Shown here: positions 1 through 8,428 of the stretch, one piece after another
Layout: every line of letters starts with the position of its first letter
How positions within the stretch are numbered: position 1 is the stretch's first letter
Source: Caproiciproducens faecalis
GTDB taxonomy: Bacteria > Bacillota > Clostridia > Oscillospirales > Acutalibacteraceae
Direction of reading: 5' to 3'
DNA length: 64,000 nucleotides
NCBI RefSeq assembly: GCF_019448085.1
Contig: NZ_JAGFNZ010000003.1
Span: 124,001 to 188,000, forward strand
The notes under the pieces: generated by a model
Told to the model about the DNA's origin: nothing
The model's input: the letters and a program-made list of their open reading frames with translations, nothing else
The model's database searches: none
Program-made: the position numbers and the translations under genes

Positions 1-1247
1 ACCAGCACGTCTGCTTCAAACTCAGCATCGTTATTGCTGGCGGTTTTCCCGTCGTTGCCCTTGACGGAGGTCGGGGCGATTTTTTCCAGAACGCCCTCAA
101 ACTCTTTACCGGTAATGGCGTCAGCCGTTACGACGGCCTTCATTCCTTCTTTTAAGTTGGGGATATCGTATTCCTTGATCTTCACGGTCATTTTCAGTGC
201 GCCGGTGTCTTCAATGACAAACATCAGGCCGCTCGCCGGGGCGTTCTGTACGGCGTAAACGGCCGTGACCGTACCGGCGGCCGGAGCGGAAATCGTACAT
301 TTCCCCAGTTTGGTCTGCAGCGCCTGCAGTTCCTTTACGGACGCCGTGTCGTCTGCGGAAAGCTTCGCGGTGATAATGTCGTCCTGTGCGCTCTTCAAGT
401 CCTGATTGACAGAGGTCTGTGTCGCTGTAAGCGACTTGACCGCGCTGTCGTAAGCGGCCTGCGCCGCTGAAGTTGATTTGGCGTACTGTGCGCGCTCTTC
501 ATCCGCGGCTGTAACTGTGGCGTTCAGATTCTTCTGCGCGTTTTCGTAGGCAAGCTGTGCGGACTGAATCGCATCGCTCAGCTTATGGAGCTGCGATTCA
601 TATTCATAGGAGCCGTCCATGTCGTCCTTATATTCTTTTTTATAGTCATTGTAATCTCTTGTGGCAGCGTCAAGCTGATTTTTCGCAGTTGTTACATTGT
701 TTTTGGCTGTAATTAAAGAGGTGTTCAGGTTTTCCTGGATATGCTTTTCCGCGTCGCTCTGCTTCTGCTGGGCATTTTCCAGATCGCGCTTTGCGGAATC
801 CACCTTATCCTGTGCGGCGTTGACCTGTGTGTTCAGTCCGGCATTCAGGCTGCTGGAGGTATCGTTGTACTTCTTCTGGCTGGTCTGTATTTTCTGGTAG
901 GCCAGCTTCGCGCTGCTGCTCAAAGCAGCCTCTTTCTGCGAAATGGTATCTTTCAAATCCTGAGAGTCCAGTTCACAAAGAACTTCTCCGGCATTTACGC
1001 GGTCCCCCACCTCTACCGGCAGCGTCTTGACGGAATAGTTCAAATCCGTGTATACCTTCACAGAGTCGGTGCTTTCCACCACTCCGGTTGTGCTGACAGT
1101 GCTGCGCAGATCCGCCTTGCTCAGGGCGGTAGACTGTACGGTTTGTACTTTGGAACCGTTTTTGGGCAGAAACGCGTTGATTGCAACGGCGGCAACGACA
1201 ATAACCGCGACGGCAATCAAAATAATCTTTTTCCTCTTTTTCTTCAC
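1..1247 (-). CDS. HlyD/MFP-family efflux adaptor (partial, C-terminus outside window)
   Basis: Read on the minus strand, the frame is open from a GTG at 1247 to the window edge. It begins with a Lys/Arg-rich stretch (VKKKRKK), one hydrophobic anchor (about residues 8-25), a biotinyl-lipoyl-like half (VEVGDRVNAGEVLCELDSQD), and a long Ala/Gln/Lys-rich coiled-coil hairpin. It then returns to a second lipoyl-like half (CTISAPAAGTVTAVYAVQ) and a beta-barrel segment. This order is that of membrane-fusion adaptors feeding MacB-type ABC exporters. A second in-frame GTG at 1259 overlaps the GAAGGAG ribosome site, so 1247 is the better start. The partner transporter should lie just outside the window, left of position 1. 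The substrate cannot be told. Confidence 0.85.
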   Translation of the reverse strand, partial: MKKKRKKIILIAVAVIVVAAVAINAFLPKNGSKVQTVQSTALSKADLRSTVSTTGVVESTDSVKVYTDLNYSVKTLPVEVGDRVNAGEVLCELDSQDLKDTISQKEAALSSSAKLAYQKIQTSQKKYNDTSSSLNAGLNTQVNAAQDKVDSAKRDLENAQQKQSDAEKHIQENLNTSLITAKNNVTTAKNQLDAATRDYNDYKKEYKDDMDGSYEYESQLHKLSDAIQSAQLAYENAQKNLNATVTAADEERAQYAKSTSAAQAAYDSAVKSLTATQTSVNQDLKSAQDDIITAKLSADDTASVKELQALQTKLGKCTISAPAAGTVTAVYAVQNAPASGLMFVIEDTGALKMTVKIKEYDIPNLKEGMKAVVTADAITGKEFEGVLEKIAPTSVKGNDGKTASNNDAEFEADVL

Positions 1248-1316
1248 AGTGGTAGTCACTCCTTCGTTTGTGGGACAAAAAATACATCGATCATTGTGTA
1301 CTATTTAATTAATACA

Positions 1317-1345
1317 ATGATACAACTTGGAGATAAAAATGTCAA
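1317..1345 (-). promoter_or_regulatory. Promoter for the efflux adaptor
   Basis: On the minus strand TTGACA (1345-1340) is followed after 17 bases by TATCAT (1322-1317). It points at the adaptor gene about 70 bases downstream. The rest of the 1248-1471 gap is AT-rich with no gene. Confidence 0.7.
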
Positions 1346-1419
1346 TATTAAGACTATCGTAATTTGATTAAAAAGGGATTAAATAATTATGAAAAGAAAT
1401 TGTGAATTCTGTGAACAAT

Positions 1420-1447
1420 GCCCTGTGTGACGGGATTCACACAGGGC
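1420..1447. terminator. Hairpin between converging/adjacent units
   Basis: A perfect 11-bp stem (GCCCTGTGTGA / TCACACAGGGC) encloses a 6-base loop, 25 bases past the stop of the DUF4130 gene. The U-tract is weak in both directions, so termination is likely but not certain. Confidence 0.5.
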
Positions 1448-1471
1448 AGGACAGGCGGGAGCGGGATATTT

Positions 1472-2308
1472 TCATGATTGGTGGGGTGGTTCCATTTTGG
1501 AAGCGGGAAGAAGCTTTGCCCCGCCAGTCAGGAGGGCGGGTTCTTGGCGGCTTTTCTTGTCGGTGCTGAATTCCGTCATACAGCTCCAGTAGCGCTTTGG
1601 CATGTGGCTCATCCGGCATTTGGGGTTGTGGCGCCCCTGTACCTCAATGGTGCGGTAGAAAAGGCGCCAGAGTTCCCGGAAAGAACGTTCCTCTTCGTCG
1701 GGCTCCGGCATCTGGAAATCGTCCGCGGCAATGATTTCTGAGCGGTAGGGCTGGTAAATCAGCGCCATGGAATGGGTACGGTCGTAAATCAGGAACCGCT
1801 CCTCCGGGTACCGCTCCCGGAAATGCGGGGCCAGCAGCGGAAGTACAATGTTTTTAGGCTCTATTTCGGCAGCCAGCGCTCCGTTAAAGACGGAAAAACG
1901 CAGGAACCCTTTGAGCAGGTGGGCTTCATTGGTCAGATGCTTGACCGCCTTAAAAAGCGTGTTCACCACATCGTCCGCCAGCATATTCATCACCGACGGG
2001 CCAAAGCGAAAACCCATCCGCAGGAACAGCAGAATATACAGTTCTTTCTGCGGCAGGCAGGTCAGGTAAGCGTGCCGCACAAAGTCCAGCGCGTCGTACC
2101 CCATCTTTTTAGGAATGGAAATGAGCACACGGGCCGACTTTTGGGGGTCGGTCACAATTTCCTTCTGCGGCAGCAAAACGGTCTGCTCCGTGTCGGGCGA
2201 GAAAATATCCGCCGGAATTTCTTTTTTCTCGTAGCTTTCAAAGACGCAGCATAAAAGCCCGTCAAAGCTGCCGTCATAGCAGTAAATCAGATTTGACCGG
2301 TCAGACAT
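1472..2308 (-). CDS. DUF4130/TIGR03915-type DNA metabolism protein
   Basis: A 278-residue protein starting MSDRSNLIYCYDGSFDGLLCC. This opening and the later block with RFGPSVMNMLADD and the basic-aromatic EERFLIYDRTHSMALIY match the family described as a putative DNA metabolism/repair partner (DUF4130) of a radical SAM protein. Its ATG lies inside the end of the radical SAM gene (22-base overlap), so the two are translationally coupled. No catalytic motif can be assigned by eye and the biochemical activity is unknown. Residues after about 245 are low in family resemblance. The pair shares an SOS-type promoter upstream, which supports a role in damaged-DNA metabolism. Confidence 0.8.
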   Translation of the reverse strand: MSDRSNLIYCYDGSFDGLLCCVFESYEKKEIPADIFSPDTEQTVLLPQKEIVTDPQKSARVLISIPKKMGYDALDFVRHAYLTCLPQKELYILLFLRMGFRFGPSVMNMLADDVVNTLFKAVKHLTNEAHLLKGFLRFSVFNGALAAEIEPKNIVLPLLAPHFRERYPEERFLIYDRTHSMALIYQPYRSEIIAADDFQMPEPDEEERSFRELWRLFYRTIEVQGRHNPKCRMSHMPKRYWSCMTEFSTDKKSRQEPALLTGGAKLLPASKMEPPHQS

Positions 2309-3606
2309 TTCTGTACATCCTCCTGTGTCAGGCGCGGCTGTGGGAACAGGGAGAGCTGCTCCGGTACGGTTTCGGGCAGTCCCAGCCGGTACATTCCCAG
2401 CGCGGTGTCGGACATCAGCGAACGCAGCGCGGCGTCCTGCGTGATTTTCAGCCCGTCCGCGATTTTTCCGCCGCAGGTAATGAAGTACTGCGCCCGCTTC
2501 AGTACCACGCCCAGCTTTTTCAGTCCGTCAAAGTGCAGCGGCCCCGTTCTGCGCGCGGCGACAATGCGTTTGGCACTGGTCACGCCGATGCCCGGAATCC
2601 GCAGCAGGTCGCTGTACGGCGCGCGGTTGACCTCCATGGGGAAATATTCCATATGGCTGAGCGCCCAGTTGCACTTCGGGTCAATATAAGGGTTGAAGCT
2701 CTGGTGGCCCTCGTCCAGAATTTCATTGGCGGAAAAGCCGTAAAAACGCAAAAGCCAGTCCGCCTGGTACAGCCGGTGTTCCCGCAGCAGCGGGGGCTTG
2801 GTGCCCTGAGGGGGCAGCAGGGAGCTGGTGGAAACGGGCATATAGGCGGAAAAAAAGACGCGTTTCAGTTTATATTTGTGATAAAGCCCCTCGGTGAGGT
2901 TCAGAATCTGAAAATCCGTTTCCGGCGTGGCGCCCACAATCATCTGGGTGCTCTGTCCGGCGGGGGCAAACTTGGGGGCGTGCCGGTATTTGACAAGGTC
3001 GGTGGTGTTTTCCTGAATCCGGTTCTGAATATATCCCATCGGGGTCAGAATGGAATGCTTCGACTTGTCCGGCGCCAGAAGCTTCAGACTGCTCTGGGAC
3101 GGCAGTTCAATGTTGACGCTCATCCGGTCGGCGAGCATCCCCAGACGGGAAATCAGCAGGCTGTCCGCGCCGGGAATTGCCTTTGCGTGAATATAACCCG
3201 AAAACCGGTATTCCTCGCGCAAAATCCGCAGAGCCTCTATCATCTGTTCACAGGTGTAATCCGGATTTTTCAGAATACCCGAGCTGAGGAAAAGCCCTTC
3301 TATATAATTACGGCGGTAAAAGTTGATCGTCAGCTCCGCCAGCTCGCGCGGGGTAAACGCGGCGCGGGGCGTGTCGTTGCTGCGGCGGTTCACGCAGTAC
3401 TGGCAGTCATAGGCGCAGGAATTGGTCATCAGCACCTTTAAAAGGGAGATGCACCGCCCGTCCGCGGCAAAACTGTGGCAGATGCCGCAGGCGGTGGCGC
3501 TGCCAATTCCCCCGCGCGAAGCCTTTTTATCCACTCCGCTGGAGGTACAGGCCACGTCGTACTTTGCCGCGTCAGTCAGAATTTTCAGTTTATCGAAGAC
3601 GTCCAC
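2287..3606 (-). CDS. Radical SAM protein with C-terminal helix-hairpin-helix (TIGR03916-type DNA repair/modification)
   Basis: The cluster-binding motif CAYDCQYC (Cx3CxxC) sits about residue 65, after a Cys-containing N-terminal block (DAAKYDVACTSSG, ATACGICHSF). The C-terminus carries an HhH DNA-binding motif (LLRIPGIGVTSAKRIVAARR). Family knowledge: radical SAM enzymes of this type travel with a DUF4130 protein and are predicted to act on DNA. That partner follows here with a 22-base overlap. Start choice: the ATG at 3615 touches the GAAGGGG ribosome site with no spacer, while the GTG three codons later (3606) has a 9-base spacer and gives the usual short N-terminus (VDVFDKLKIL). The substrate is not known. 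Confidence 0.85.
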   Translation of the reverse strand: MDVFDKLKILTDAAKYDVACTSSGVDKKASRGGIGSATACGICHSFAADGRCISLLKVLMTNSCAYDCQYCVNRRSNDTPRAAFTPRELAELTINFYRRNYIEGLFLSSGILKNPDYTCEQMIEALRILREEYRFSGYIHAKAIPGADSLLISRLGMLADRMSVNIELPSQSSLKLLAPDKSKHSILTPMGYIQNRIQENTTDLVKYRHAPKFAPAGQSTQMIVGATPETDFQILNLTEGLYHKYKLKRVFFSAYMPVSTSSLLPPQGTKPPLLREHRLYQADWLLRFYGFSANEILDEGHQSFNPYIDPKCNWALSHMEYFPMEVNRAPYSDLLRIPGIGVTSAKRIVAARRTGPLHFDGLKKLGVVLKRAQYFITCGGKIADGLKITQDAALRSLMSDTALGMYRLGLPETVPEQLSLFPQPRLTQEDVQKCLTGQI

Positions 3607-3636
3607 TTTCAGCATCCCCTTCTTTTCGATAAGCTA

Positions 3637-3666
3637 ATCATAGCACAGAACATATGTTCCTGTAAA
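3637..3666 (-). promoter_or_regulatory. SOS-type promoter: LexA box inside the -35/-10 spacer
   Basis: On the minus strand TTTACA (3666-3661) and TATGAT (3642-3637) are 18 bases apart. Between them, at 3648-3659, lies the perfect palindrome GAACATATGTTC, which matches the Gram-positive LexA core GAAC-N4-GTTC. A repressor bound there would block RNA polymerase, so the downstream radical SAM/DUF4130 pair is probably DNA-damage inducible. Confidence 0.75.
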
Positions 3667-3863
3667 GAGGGAAATTATCATTGTTCAGTCAGCTTTCACA
3701 AAAGCAAATCGCTGTTTCAAACAAATTTTCAGTTTTCGTCATAAACCCCCTGATTGCTGTTTAAAACGTAAGTTTACGAAAGATAGAAAGACAGCTTTGC
3801 GTTGGGAAAAGCATAAAAATTACACAAACGAATCAATATGAGGATGGTAAATTTCAAAATATT

Positions 3864-3892
3864 TTGACTAATATTCCTATATACTATATAAT
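3864..3892 (+). promoter_or_regulatory. Upstream promoter P1 of the sugar operon
   Basis: TTGACT (3864-3869), 17-base spacer, TATAAT (3887-3892). It lies about 150 bases before the DeoR-type gene. The 3667-4042 gap otherwise holds AT-rich sequence with no convincing gene. Confidence 0.65.
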
Positions 3893-3986
3893 GTACTTAT
3901 AAATTATGAGAAAAAGGGGCAAAAACGGAGGACTTTCGGAAAAGAAAAGCAAAAAGTTTCATAAATTTATTTTTTTATAAAATCTA

Positions 3987-4015
3987 TTGACTTATGAAAG
4001 ATAATGATATAATAT
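3987..4015 (+). promoter_or_regulatory. Proximal promoter P2 of the sugar operon
   Basis: TTGACT (3987-3992), 17-base spacer, TAATAT (4010-4015), ending 27 bases before the DeoR-type start codon. The leader carries the GAAAGGGAGAG ribosome site. Confidence 0.7.
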
Positions 4016-4042
4016 TAAAACACAACGAAAGGGAGAGCAAAT

Positions 4043-4825
4043 ATGCTTACTGTAGAAAAAAAGAACCTGATCCTTTCCATGCTGCAAGAAAAACCGGTCG
4101 TAACCGTACCGGAACTGAGCCAGGCGCTGGAAACTTCCGAGGTGACCGTGCGCAAGATTCTGAATGAACTGGACGAGCAGGGTCTTTTAAGACGCACCCG
4201 CGGCGGTGCGGTCAACAACTCCACCATTCGTGAATTTGAGGAAAAAGAAAAGGAAAAGAAGAACACGAGCGAAAAACGGGCGATTGCCAAAAAGGCGTAT
4301 GAGTACATCAATCCCACCGACACCGTTTTTATTGACGCCGGTTCCACCACACTGGAGCTTGTCAAGCTGATTAAAAACGGTAACAAGCGTGACATTGTGG
4401 TCATCACCAACGCGCTGAACATCGCGTTTGAGCTTCTGGATGCCGACGACATTGAGCTGGTGTTCATCGGCGGGAGCGTCCGCCACAAGATCATGTCCTG
4501 TGTGGGCGGCTTCGCGGAAAATACCATTAACAGCCTCTGTATGGATAAAGCGTTTATCGGGTGTAATAGTATTACCGTAGAAACGGGAATTACCACCCCG
4601 AATCTTTATGAAGCACAGGTGAAACAGTGCGTGCTCAAAGCCGCGCGCGAAACGATTCTGATCTCCGATTCCACCAAATTCGGGCACACGTCCATGGCAC
4701 GGATCAGCCCGATTAAAAATATCACCAGGCTGATTACCGACAGCCGGATTCCCCCTCAGCTGAGAAACCAGATTGAAAGTACGGGGGTCGATCTTGTTGT
4801 GGTAGATCCGGAGGAAAACAATTAA
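4043..4825 (+). CDS. DeoR-family sugar-operon repressor
   Basis: A 260-residue regulator. The N-terminal winged helix-turn-helix (residues 15-58: VTVPELSQALETSEVTVRKI, then LLRRTRGGAV) is the DeoR signature. The C-terminal sensor domain has the sugar-phosphate binding opening FIDAGSTTLELVKLI and a later VFIGGSVRH strand. DeoR proteins usually respond to a phosphorylated sugar intermediate. Being the first gene of the operon, behind two promoters, it most likely regulates itself and the kinase-aldolase-importer genes downstream. The effector is not predictable but should be a product of the unusual kinase next to it. Confidence 0.9.
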   Translation: MLTVEKKNLILSMLQEKPVVTVPELSQALETSEVTVRKILNELDEQGLLRRTRGGAVNNSTIREFEEKEKEKKNTSEKRAIAKKAYEYINPTDTVFIDAGSTTLELVKLIKNGNKRDIVVITNALNIAFELLDADDIELVFIGGSVRHKIMSCVGGFAENTINSLCMDKAFIGCNSITVETGITTPNLYEAQVKQCVLKAARETILISDSTKFGHTSMARISPIKNITRLITDSRIPPQLRNQIESTGVDLVVVDPEENN

Positions 4826-4843
4826 CGGGAAGGACAATGGATT

Positions 4844-5836
4844 TTGAATAAGATCATCAACGAACCCGAACAGATGATAGCGGAGATGCTGGAAGGCTAC
4901 ATTGCCACCTGCCCCGATCTTCTGGAATCCCTGCCCCAGTCAAAGGGCATTCTGATGAGGGAAAAAAAGGACAAGGTGTCCATTGTGACGGGCGGCGGCT
5001 CCGGAAACGAACCGTGGATCATCGGCTATGTGGGCAAGGGGCTCGCGGACGGCGCGGCGCTGGGTAATGTGTATATTGCGCCTCCCGCGCGGGCAATTCT
5101 AAATGTGACAAAAGCGGTCAACCACAAAAAAGGCGTCATCTATATCTGTACCAACCACGCGGGCGACGTGCTGAATTTTGAGCTGGTCGGCGAGCTTGCC
5201 GAAATGGACGGCATCCGGACGCGCTGCGTGTTTGTGGCGGACGATATTACCAGCGCCCCGCGGGAACAGCAGAGCGAGCGCCGCGGCGTAGCGGGGGTCG
5301 CAATGGTGATGAAGGTCGCCGGCGCGGCGTGTGACGCCGGGCTGGAGCTGGACGAAGCCGTAAGGGTGATTCAGAAGGCAAACCGGAACACGTTTACGTT
5401 CAGCGTGACGACCTCTCCGGGGTATCTGCCCAGCGGAAAGGCCATGTGTGAGATGCCGGACGGCTTTATCGAATACGGGATGGGATTTAACGGGGAACCC
5501 GGCGTTCTGCGCACGGAGCTGAAGACCGCAAATGAAATTGCGGACACCATGCTGAAGTACCTGCTGGACGACAGCGGGATTACCCGCGGCGACGAAATTG
5601 CCGTCATGGTAAATGGGTTCGGTTTTACCAGCCTGCTGGAATTAAGCATCGTCAACCGCAGAATCGCCGAAAGCCTTACGGAAAAGGGAATTATCCTGCA
5701 TGATATTTTTATCGATACGCTTTTTCAGCCGCAGGGCACCGGCGGGTTCTCTATTTCCATGCTGAAGCTGGATGACGAGCTGAAACCGTATTACGACGCG
5801 CCCGCCTATTCGCCGTTCTTTAAAAAGTACAGATAA
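4844..5836 (+). CDS. DhaK-like kinase subunit lacking both catalytic histidines
   Basis: A 330-residue homologue of dihydroxyacetone kinase subunit DhaK. In classical DhaK a histidine in the HGEPG block binds the substrate carbonyl covalently and a histidine in GGGSGHEP acts in catalysis. Here these read GMGFNGEPG (Asn216) and GGGSGNEP (Asn55), while the catalytic-site aspartate is kept (HAGDVLNFE, Asp108). The fold motifs are otherwise intact, so this looks like a substrate switch rather than decay. It is followed 46 bases later by a normal DhaL, and no DhaM phosphotransferase gene is present in the window. Start: TTG at 4844 behind GGGAAGG; the ATG at 4837 hits a stop after four codons. The likely substrate is a ketose other than dihydroxyacetone (inference). 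Confidence 0.85.
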   Translation: MNKIINEPEQMIAEMLEGYIATCPDLLESLPQSKGILMREKKDKVSIVTGGGSGNEPWIIGYVGKGLADGAALGNVYIAPPARAILNVTKAVNHKKGVIYICTNHAGDVLNFELVGELAEMDGIRTRCVFVADDITSAPREQQSERRGVAGVAMVMKVAGAACDAGLELDEAVRVIQKANRNTFTFSVTTSPGYLPSGKAMCEMPDGFIEYGMGFNGEPGVLRTELKTANEIADTMLKYLLDDSGITRGDEIAVMVNGFGFTSLLELSIVNRRIAESLTEKGIILHDIFIDTLFQPQGTGGFSISMLKLDDELKPYYDAPAYSPFFKKYR

Positions 5837-5882
5837 AATACGGGCGTGCTTTGCAGGCGCCGGATTTTTTAGGAGACAGAGT

Positions 5883-6527
5883 ATGGAAAACACCATGAAT
5901 ACGCGTCAGCTGAGAGATATGTTCCTTTCGGTGGCACATAAGGTAGTGGAAAGTGAAGATTTCTTAACGGAAATCGATTTGAAAATAGGGGACGGCGACC
6001 ACGGCTTCGGCATGGCGCTCGGGTTCAAAGCAGTGAAAACGGCTCTGGAGGGAAAGGACTTCCCCACCGTGGAAGCTCTTTTTCAGGAAGTGGGCATGAC
6101 CCTGCTGGACACGATGGGCGGCGCTTCCGGAGTGCTCTTCGGTACCATGTTTATCAGCGGGGTCGCGAAGCAGGAACCCCATGAAGAGGCTGATCTGGCT
6201 CTGCTGGCCGGAATTTTCCGCCGGGCGCTGGAAGCGCTGAAAAGAAGGGGAAAAGCGCGGGTCGGCGACAAAACCATGGTGGACGCGTTTGAACCGGCGG
6301 CTGCCGGTCTGGAAGAGGGCGCGGCAAAAGGCGTTTCTCTGAAAGAGGGCCTTGCCCTGTGCGCGGACGGCGCCAAAAAAGGAATGGAATACACCCGGGA
6401 ATGTGTGGCCCGGTTCGGCCGCGCAAAGTCATATGGAACGAAGGCAATCGGCCTTCAGGATGCCGGAGCGACCTCTGTGTGGATTATTTTTCAGGCAATG
6501 TCGGACTGGGCTTCAGAAAATATCTAA
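5883..6527 (+). CDS. DhaL-like nucleotide-binding kinase subunit
   Basis: A 214-residue DhaL homologue. The metal/ADP-binding aspartates are all present (DLKIGDGDHGFGM, residues about 29-42), followed by GMTLLDTMGGASGVLFGTMF, GDKTMVDAFEPA and the C-terminal GRAKSYGTKAIGLQDAGATS block. So the phosphoryl-transfer half of the kinase is intact even though its DhaK partner is altered. The absence of dhaM here leaves the donor (ATP or a phosphotransferase protein encoded elsewhere) open. The start has an AGGAGA ribosome site, and the gene sits between the DhaK-like and PfkB genes in one transcription unit. Confidence 0.9.
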   Translation: MENTMNTRQLRDMFLSVAHKVVESEDFLTEIDLKIGDGDHGFGMALGFKAVKTALEGKDFPTVEALFQEVGMTLLDTMGGASGVLFGTMFISGVAKQEPHEEADLALLAGIFRRALEALKRRGKARVGDKTMVDAFEPAAAGLEEGAAKGVSLKEGLALCADGAKKGMEYTRECVARFGRAKSYGTKAIGLQDAGATSVWIIFQAMSDWASENI

Positions 6528-6566
6528 CCATTAGAATCAATAACATTAATAAGGTGGGTACAAAAG

Positions 6567-7496
6567 ATGATAACCACACTTACGCTGAACCCGTGCATCG
6601 ACAGAACCGTAACCGTTGACGGCTTTACCTACGGGGGAACCAATCATGTGGAAAATTTCCGGTGCGATGTTTCCGGCAAGGGAATCAATGTCAGCATCGC
6701 GCTGAACAATATAGGGGAAGCCACCCGCTGCCTGGGCTTTAATTATATGGACGGCGGGTCGCTCCTGACAGATTTTTTAAACGAAGAGAAAATCAGCAAT
6801 GATTTTCTGAATGTAAGCGGCCAGCTTCGCACCAACATTAAAATTTTCGACCGGAAAGCCAGTGTGATGAGCGAGCTGAACGAAAGCGGAAATTTTGTGA
6901 ATGGGGACTGTATTGCGGATCTTGTGAAAAAGGTGGAGGAATATCTTCCGGAAACCTCGCTGCTCGTACTGGACGGCAGCGTACCGCCGGGTGTTTCCAA
7001 GGATATCTATAAAATCCTGACGGACAAGGCAAGAGAATACGGCGTAAAAACCGTGATTGACGCTTACGGCGAACTGCTTCTGGAGGGCATCAAGGCAAGT
7101 CCGTATCTGATTAAGCCGAACAAGGACGAGCTGGAAGAAGCTTTCGGCGAGAAGATTCAGTCAAAGGAAGACGCCATCCGCGTCGCGCGCAAAATTATTG
7201 CGCAGGGCGTCACCATGGTCTGTGTCTCTATGGGAAAAGGCGGCGCGATGCTGATTACAGAGGACAAAGCCTATTTCTGCGCGGGTGCCGAGATCGAGGT
7301 GAAGGGCGTGCAGGGCGCCGGGGACTCTCTGGTGGCCGGCATGTGCTACGCGATCGTCCACGGACTTTCCTGCGCAGAGATGCTCCGTTACGGCGTGGCC
7401 GTGGCGCACGGCTCCCTGACGCTGGAGGGCACCCAGATGTGTACGCTGGAAAGCTTCCAAAAAATGCTTCCGCTGATTCATACCGAGGAAATTTAA
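6567..7496 (+). CDS. PfkB-family hexose/ketose phosphate kinase (FruK/LacC-like)
   Basis: A 309-residue ribokinase-fold kinase. It opens with ITTLTLNPCIDRTVTVDGF, typical of 1-phosphofructokinase and tagatose-6-phosphate kinase. It has the substrate motif SGKGINVSIAL and the catalytic/anion-hole signature VQGAGDSLVAGM about residue 250. Members phosphorylate a sugar monophosphate to a bisphosphate. Placed between DhaKL-like genes and a bisphosphate aldolase, it probably makes the aldolase substrate. The exact sugar (fructose, tagatose or another ketose phosphate) is not decidable from sequence. Confidence 0.9.
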   Translation: MITTLTLNPCIDRTVTVDGFTYGGTNHVENFRCDVSGKGINVSIALNNIGEATRCLGFNYMDGGSLLTDFLNEEKISNDFLNVSGQLRTNIKIFDRKASVMSELNESGNFVNGDCIADLVKKVEEYLPETSLLVLDGSVPPGVSKDIYKILTDKAREYGVKTVIDAYGELLLEGIKASPYLIKPNKDELEEAFGEKIQSKEDAIRVARKIIAQGVTMVCVSMGKGGAMLITEDKAYFCAGAEIEVKGVQGAGDSLVAGMCYAIVHGLSCAEMLRYGVAVAHGSLTLEGTQMCTLESFQKMLPLIHTEEI

Positions 7497-7515
7497 TAAG
7501 AATGGAGTCTTCATC

Positions 7516-8367
7516 ATGCCATTGGTAACGACCAGAGATATTTTGCTGGACGCAAGGCGCGGCGGCTACGCGGTGGCCGCATTCAATATTGAAAATATGG
7601 AAATGGCTCAGGCGGTCATCCAGACCGCCACCGAAATGCGGAGCCCCGTTATCATACAGACCACGCCGGGAACGGTGAACTACGCCGGATTTGACATGCT
7701 GCGCGCAATGGTCGCCGTGGAAGCGGCAAAGACAGACATGCCGGTGGCTGTGCATCTTGACCACGGCGACAGCTACGAACGCTGCGCGGCGGCACTCAAT
7801 TCCGGCTACACCTCCGTTATGATCGACGGTTCCAAGCTTCCTTATGAGGAAAATATCGCCGTTACCAAAGCGGTGGTTGACCTTGCGGCGAAAATGAGCG
7901 TCGACGTGGAGGGCGAGCTGGGTACGGTCGGCGGCAAGGAAGATACCCACGAGGTAAAAGCCGGTGAGGATATCTACACCAACCCGGAGCAGGCCAAAGA
8001 TTTTGCCGAAAGAACGGGCGTGCATTCCTTAGCGGTTGCAATCGGCACCGCGCATGGTTTCTATAAAGGGGAGCCGAAGCTTGACTTTGACCGCCTGCAA
8101 AAAATCATTGAGCTGGTCAATGTTCCGATCGTACTCCACGGCGCCTCCGGCGTACCGGACGAAGCGGTCCGCCACGCGGTCGGGCTGGGCGTGTGCAAGG
8201 TGAACTTTGCCACCGAGCTGCGCGCCGCGCTGACCAAAGGGGTGCGTGAGGCTCTGAGGGACGAAGCCGTCTATGATCCGAAGGTATTTATGAAGCTGGG
8301 CAAAAAACAGGTCGCGGAAACCGTGAAACACAAAATTCTGGTGTGCGGCTGCGACAACAGAGCTTGA
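7516..8367 (+). CDS. Class II ketose-bisphosphate aldolase (GatY/KbaY/Fba type)
   Basis: A 283-residue zinc-dependent aldolase. Metal and active-site residues are visible in HLDHGDS, the Glu-rich DVEGELGTVGG, IGTAHGFYKG and VLHGASGVPD. The family cleaves fructose- or tagatose-1,6-bisphosphate to dihydroxyacetone phosphate plus glyceraldehyde 3-phosphate. Length and the PVAVHLDHGD block are closest to the tagatose-bisphosphate branch (inference from memory of the families). It is the last enzyme gene before the importer genes and gives the pathway its exit into glycolysis. Confidence 0.9.
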   Translation: MPLVTTRDILLDARRGGYAVAAFNIENMEMAQAVIQTATEMRSPVIIQTTPGTVNYAGFDMLRAMVAVEAAKTDMPVAVHLDHGDSYERCAAALNSGYTSVMIDGSKLPYEENIAVTKAVVDLAAKMSVDVEGELGTVGGKEDTHEVKAGEDIYTNPEQAKDFAERTGVHSLAVAIGTAHGFYKGEPKLDFDRLQKIIELVNVPIVLHGASGVPDEAVRHAVGLGVCKVNFATELRAALTKGVREALRDEAVYDPKVFMKLGKKQVAETVKHKILVCGCDNRA

Positions 8368-8428
8368 AAATATTTTAAAAGACGAATTTGGATTCCATCC
8401 ATTTTCATAAATTTTTAGGAGGATTAAA

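Noticed and set aside
2293-3441. Long open frame opposite the radical SAM gene
   Set aside because: The minus-strand product has the CxxxCxxC and HhH motifs; the plus-strand product is a His/Gln/Arg-rich shadow.
3906-3980. 24-codon open frame (MRKRGKNGG...) between promoters P1 and P2
   Set aside because: No ribosome site before the ATG and no conserved feature; probably leader sequence.
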